5,144 nucleotides of DNA from assembly GCA_947177595.1 (NCBI GenBank), contig CAMWUZ010000144.1, forward strand, positions 1 to 5,144. Direction: 5' to 3'. The notes under the pieces were generated by a model. It made no database searches, was not told where the DNA came from, and worked only from the letters and a program-made list of their open reading frames with translations. Positions 4,417 through 5,144 of the stretch are shown here, piece after piece. Position numbers and translations under genes: made by a program. The number at the start of each line of letters is the position of its first letter. Position 1 is the first letter of the stretch. The DNA comes from an uncultured Porphyromonadaceae bacterium (GTDB taxonomy: Bacteria > Bacteroidota > Bacteroidia > Bacteroidales > Muribaculaceae).

Positions 4417-5144
4417 ATGAAAATCCAAGTCAGCAACGCAAACGCACCCGTCTGGCGCGACTCTACAGTTAAGGCAGAACTCCCCTCAAAACTGAAGCCC
4501 CTTGAGGTTCTCGCCAAAAATCTTTGGTGGGTATGGAACAGCGATGCCAAAACACTTTTTCGGGATTTGAACCCTGATCTCTGGCGTAAAACCGGAGAAA
4601 ATCCCGTGATGCTTCTTCAGCGCCTCTCTACAGAGCGCCTTGATGAAATTTCCAAGGATGCGGAAATGATGACTCGCATCGAGAAGGTTTACAAGCATTT
4701 TCAGGACTATATGTCCAAGCCTATGCGCAAGGATATTCCTTCTGTTTCATACTTCTCAATGGAGTATGGTCTATGCAATTGCCTGAAAATATATTCGGGA
4801 GGTCTCGGTGTTCTTGCCGGTGACTATATCAAAGAGGCTTCTGACAGCTGCGTGGATATGACGGCAGTAGGCTTTCTTTATCGCTACGGCTATTTTACGC
4901 AGACTCTCTCTGTAGATGGTCAGCAGATTGCGAATTACGAGCCTCAGAACTTCAACCAGCTCCCTATCGATCAGGTTACCGACAGCGAGGGCAATCCGGT
5001 TATTCTTGAAGTGCCTTATCCCGGCAGAATAGTTTATTCTCACATCTGGAGAGTGAATGTCGGCAGAATGAAACTCTATCTTCTCGATACCGACTTCGAC
5101 ATGAACAGCGAATATGACCGCTCTATCACTCACCAGCTTTATGG
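4417..5144 (+). CDS. glgP: Alpha-glucan phosphorylase, GT35 family (5' part, cut by window end)
   Basis: An open frame from the ATG at 4417 runs off the window end, giving 242 complete residues of a protein that is usually about 850. Residues 20-100 match the DUF3417 domain found at the N-terminus of AgpA-type phosphorylases (LAKNLWWVWN at 32-41, LFRDLNPDLW, NPVMLLQRLS, ERLDEI). From 111 the phosphorylase domain begins: YFSMEYGL (112-119), KIYSGGLGVLAGDYIKEASD (124-143), VGFLYRYGYFTQ (151-162), then YEPQNFNQLPI, WRVNVGRMKLYLLDTD (211-226) and SITHQLY at the cut. The enzyme releases glucose-1-phosphate from glycogen or maltodextrin using phosphate and pyridoxal phosphate; the PLP lysine lies beyond the window. 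Residues 120-122 read CNC, where some relatives have His-Glu/Asp-Ser. The gene is 23 bp behind glycogen synthase on the same strand with no terminator or clear promoter between, so the two are probably co-transcribed. Confidence 0.95.
   Translation, partial: MKIQVSNANAPVWRDSTVKAELPSKLKPLEVLAKNLWWVWNSDAKTLFRDLNPDLWRKTGENPVMLLQRLSTERLDEISKDAEMMTRIEKVYKHFQDYMSKPMRKDIPSVSYFSMEYGLCNCLKIYSGGLGVLAGDYIKEASDSCVDMTAVGFLYRYGYFTQTLSVDGQQIANYEPQNFNQLPIDQVTDSEGNPVILEVPYPGRIVYSHIWRVNVGRMKLYLLDTDFDMNSEYDRSITHQLY

Noticed and set aside
4774..4782. Cys-Asn-Cys in the phosphorylase where some relatives have His-Glu/Asp-Ser
   Set aside because: I recall this position as variable among Bacteroidetes phosphorylases, and the flanking SMEYGL and IYSGGLG motifs are intact. 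Two cysteines spaced by one residue are not enough to claim a metal site or redox switch.

Overview
The window is a stretch of chromosome from a Bacteroidota bacterium, most likely of the order Bacteroidales. Three promoters match the Bacteroides-type consensus (TTTG, a 19-20 nt spacer, then TAnnTTTG). There are no Shine-Dalgarno sequences ahead of the genes, and the start codons follow A/T-rich leaders. The glycogen synthase is of the fungal/animal GT3 type, as is usual in this phylum. The family within the order (for example Muribaculaceae) cannot be fixed from this sequence alone.

Layout. Positions 25-1629, minus strand, hold a compact thiamine-biosynthesis operon, thiD > thiS > ThiE/TenI-like gene, with overlapping ends (4 bp and 11 bp). 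It is preceded by a clear TPP riboswitch aptamer (about 1681-1763) and a good sigma-ABfr promoter (1771-1801). Positions 1837-2457, minus strand, hold a stand-alone gene for a small charged protein resembling the DUF6291 group, with its own promoter. Positions 2458-2731 are a divergent, AT-rich intergenic region with two back-to-back promoters, a perfect 8-bp inverted repeat enclosing a 10-bp GC-rich palindrome, an 11-bp direct repeat and four GTGATA copies. Positions 2732-5144, plus strand, hold a glycogen operon: a GT3 glycogen synthase, then 23 bp later the 5' part of a GT35 alpha-glucan phosphorylase cut by the window end.

How the genes work together. ThiD phosphorylates the pyrimidine precursor of thiamine. 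ThiS carries sulfur for the thiazole ring. The ThiE/TenI-family protein would join the two halves or process the thiazole. TPP should shut the operon down through the leader. On the other strand, glycogen synthase builds alpha-1,4-glucan and the phosphorylase releases glucose-1-phosphate from it, so storage and mobilisation enzymes share one transcript. The two pathways have no obvious link beyond adjacency.

I see no mobile element, CRISPR array, tRNA or rRNA. The window looks like an ordinary core-genome region. The points most worth a second look are the riboswitch expression platform, the unusual active-site motifs of the ThiE-like protein, the structured region upstream of the glycogen promoter, and the orphan DUF6291-like gene.
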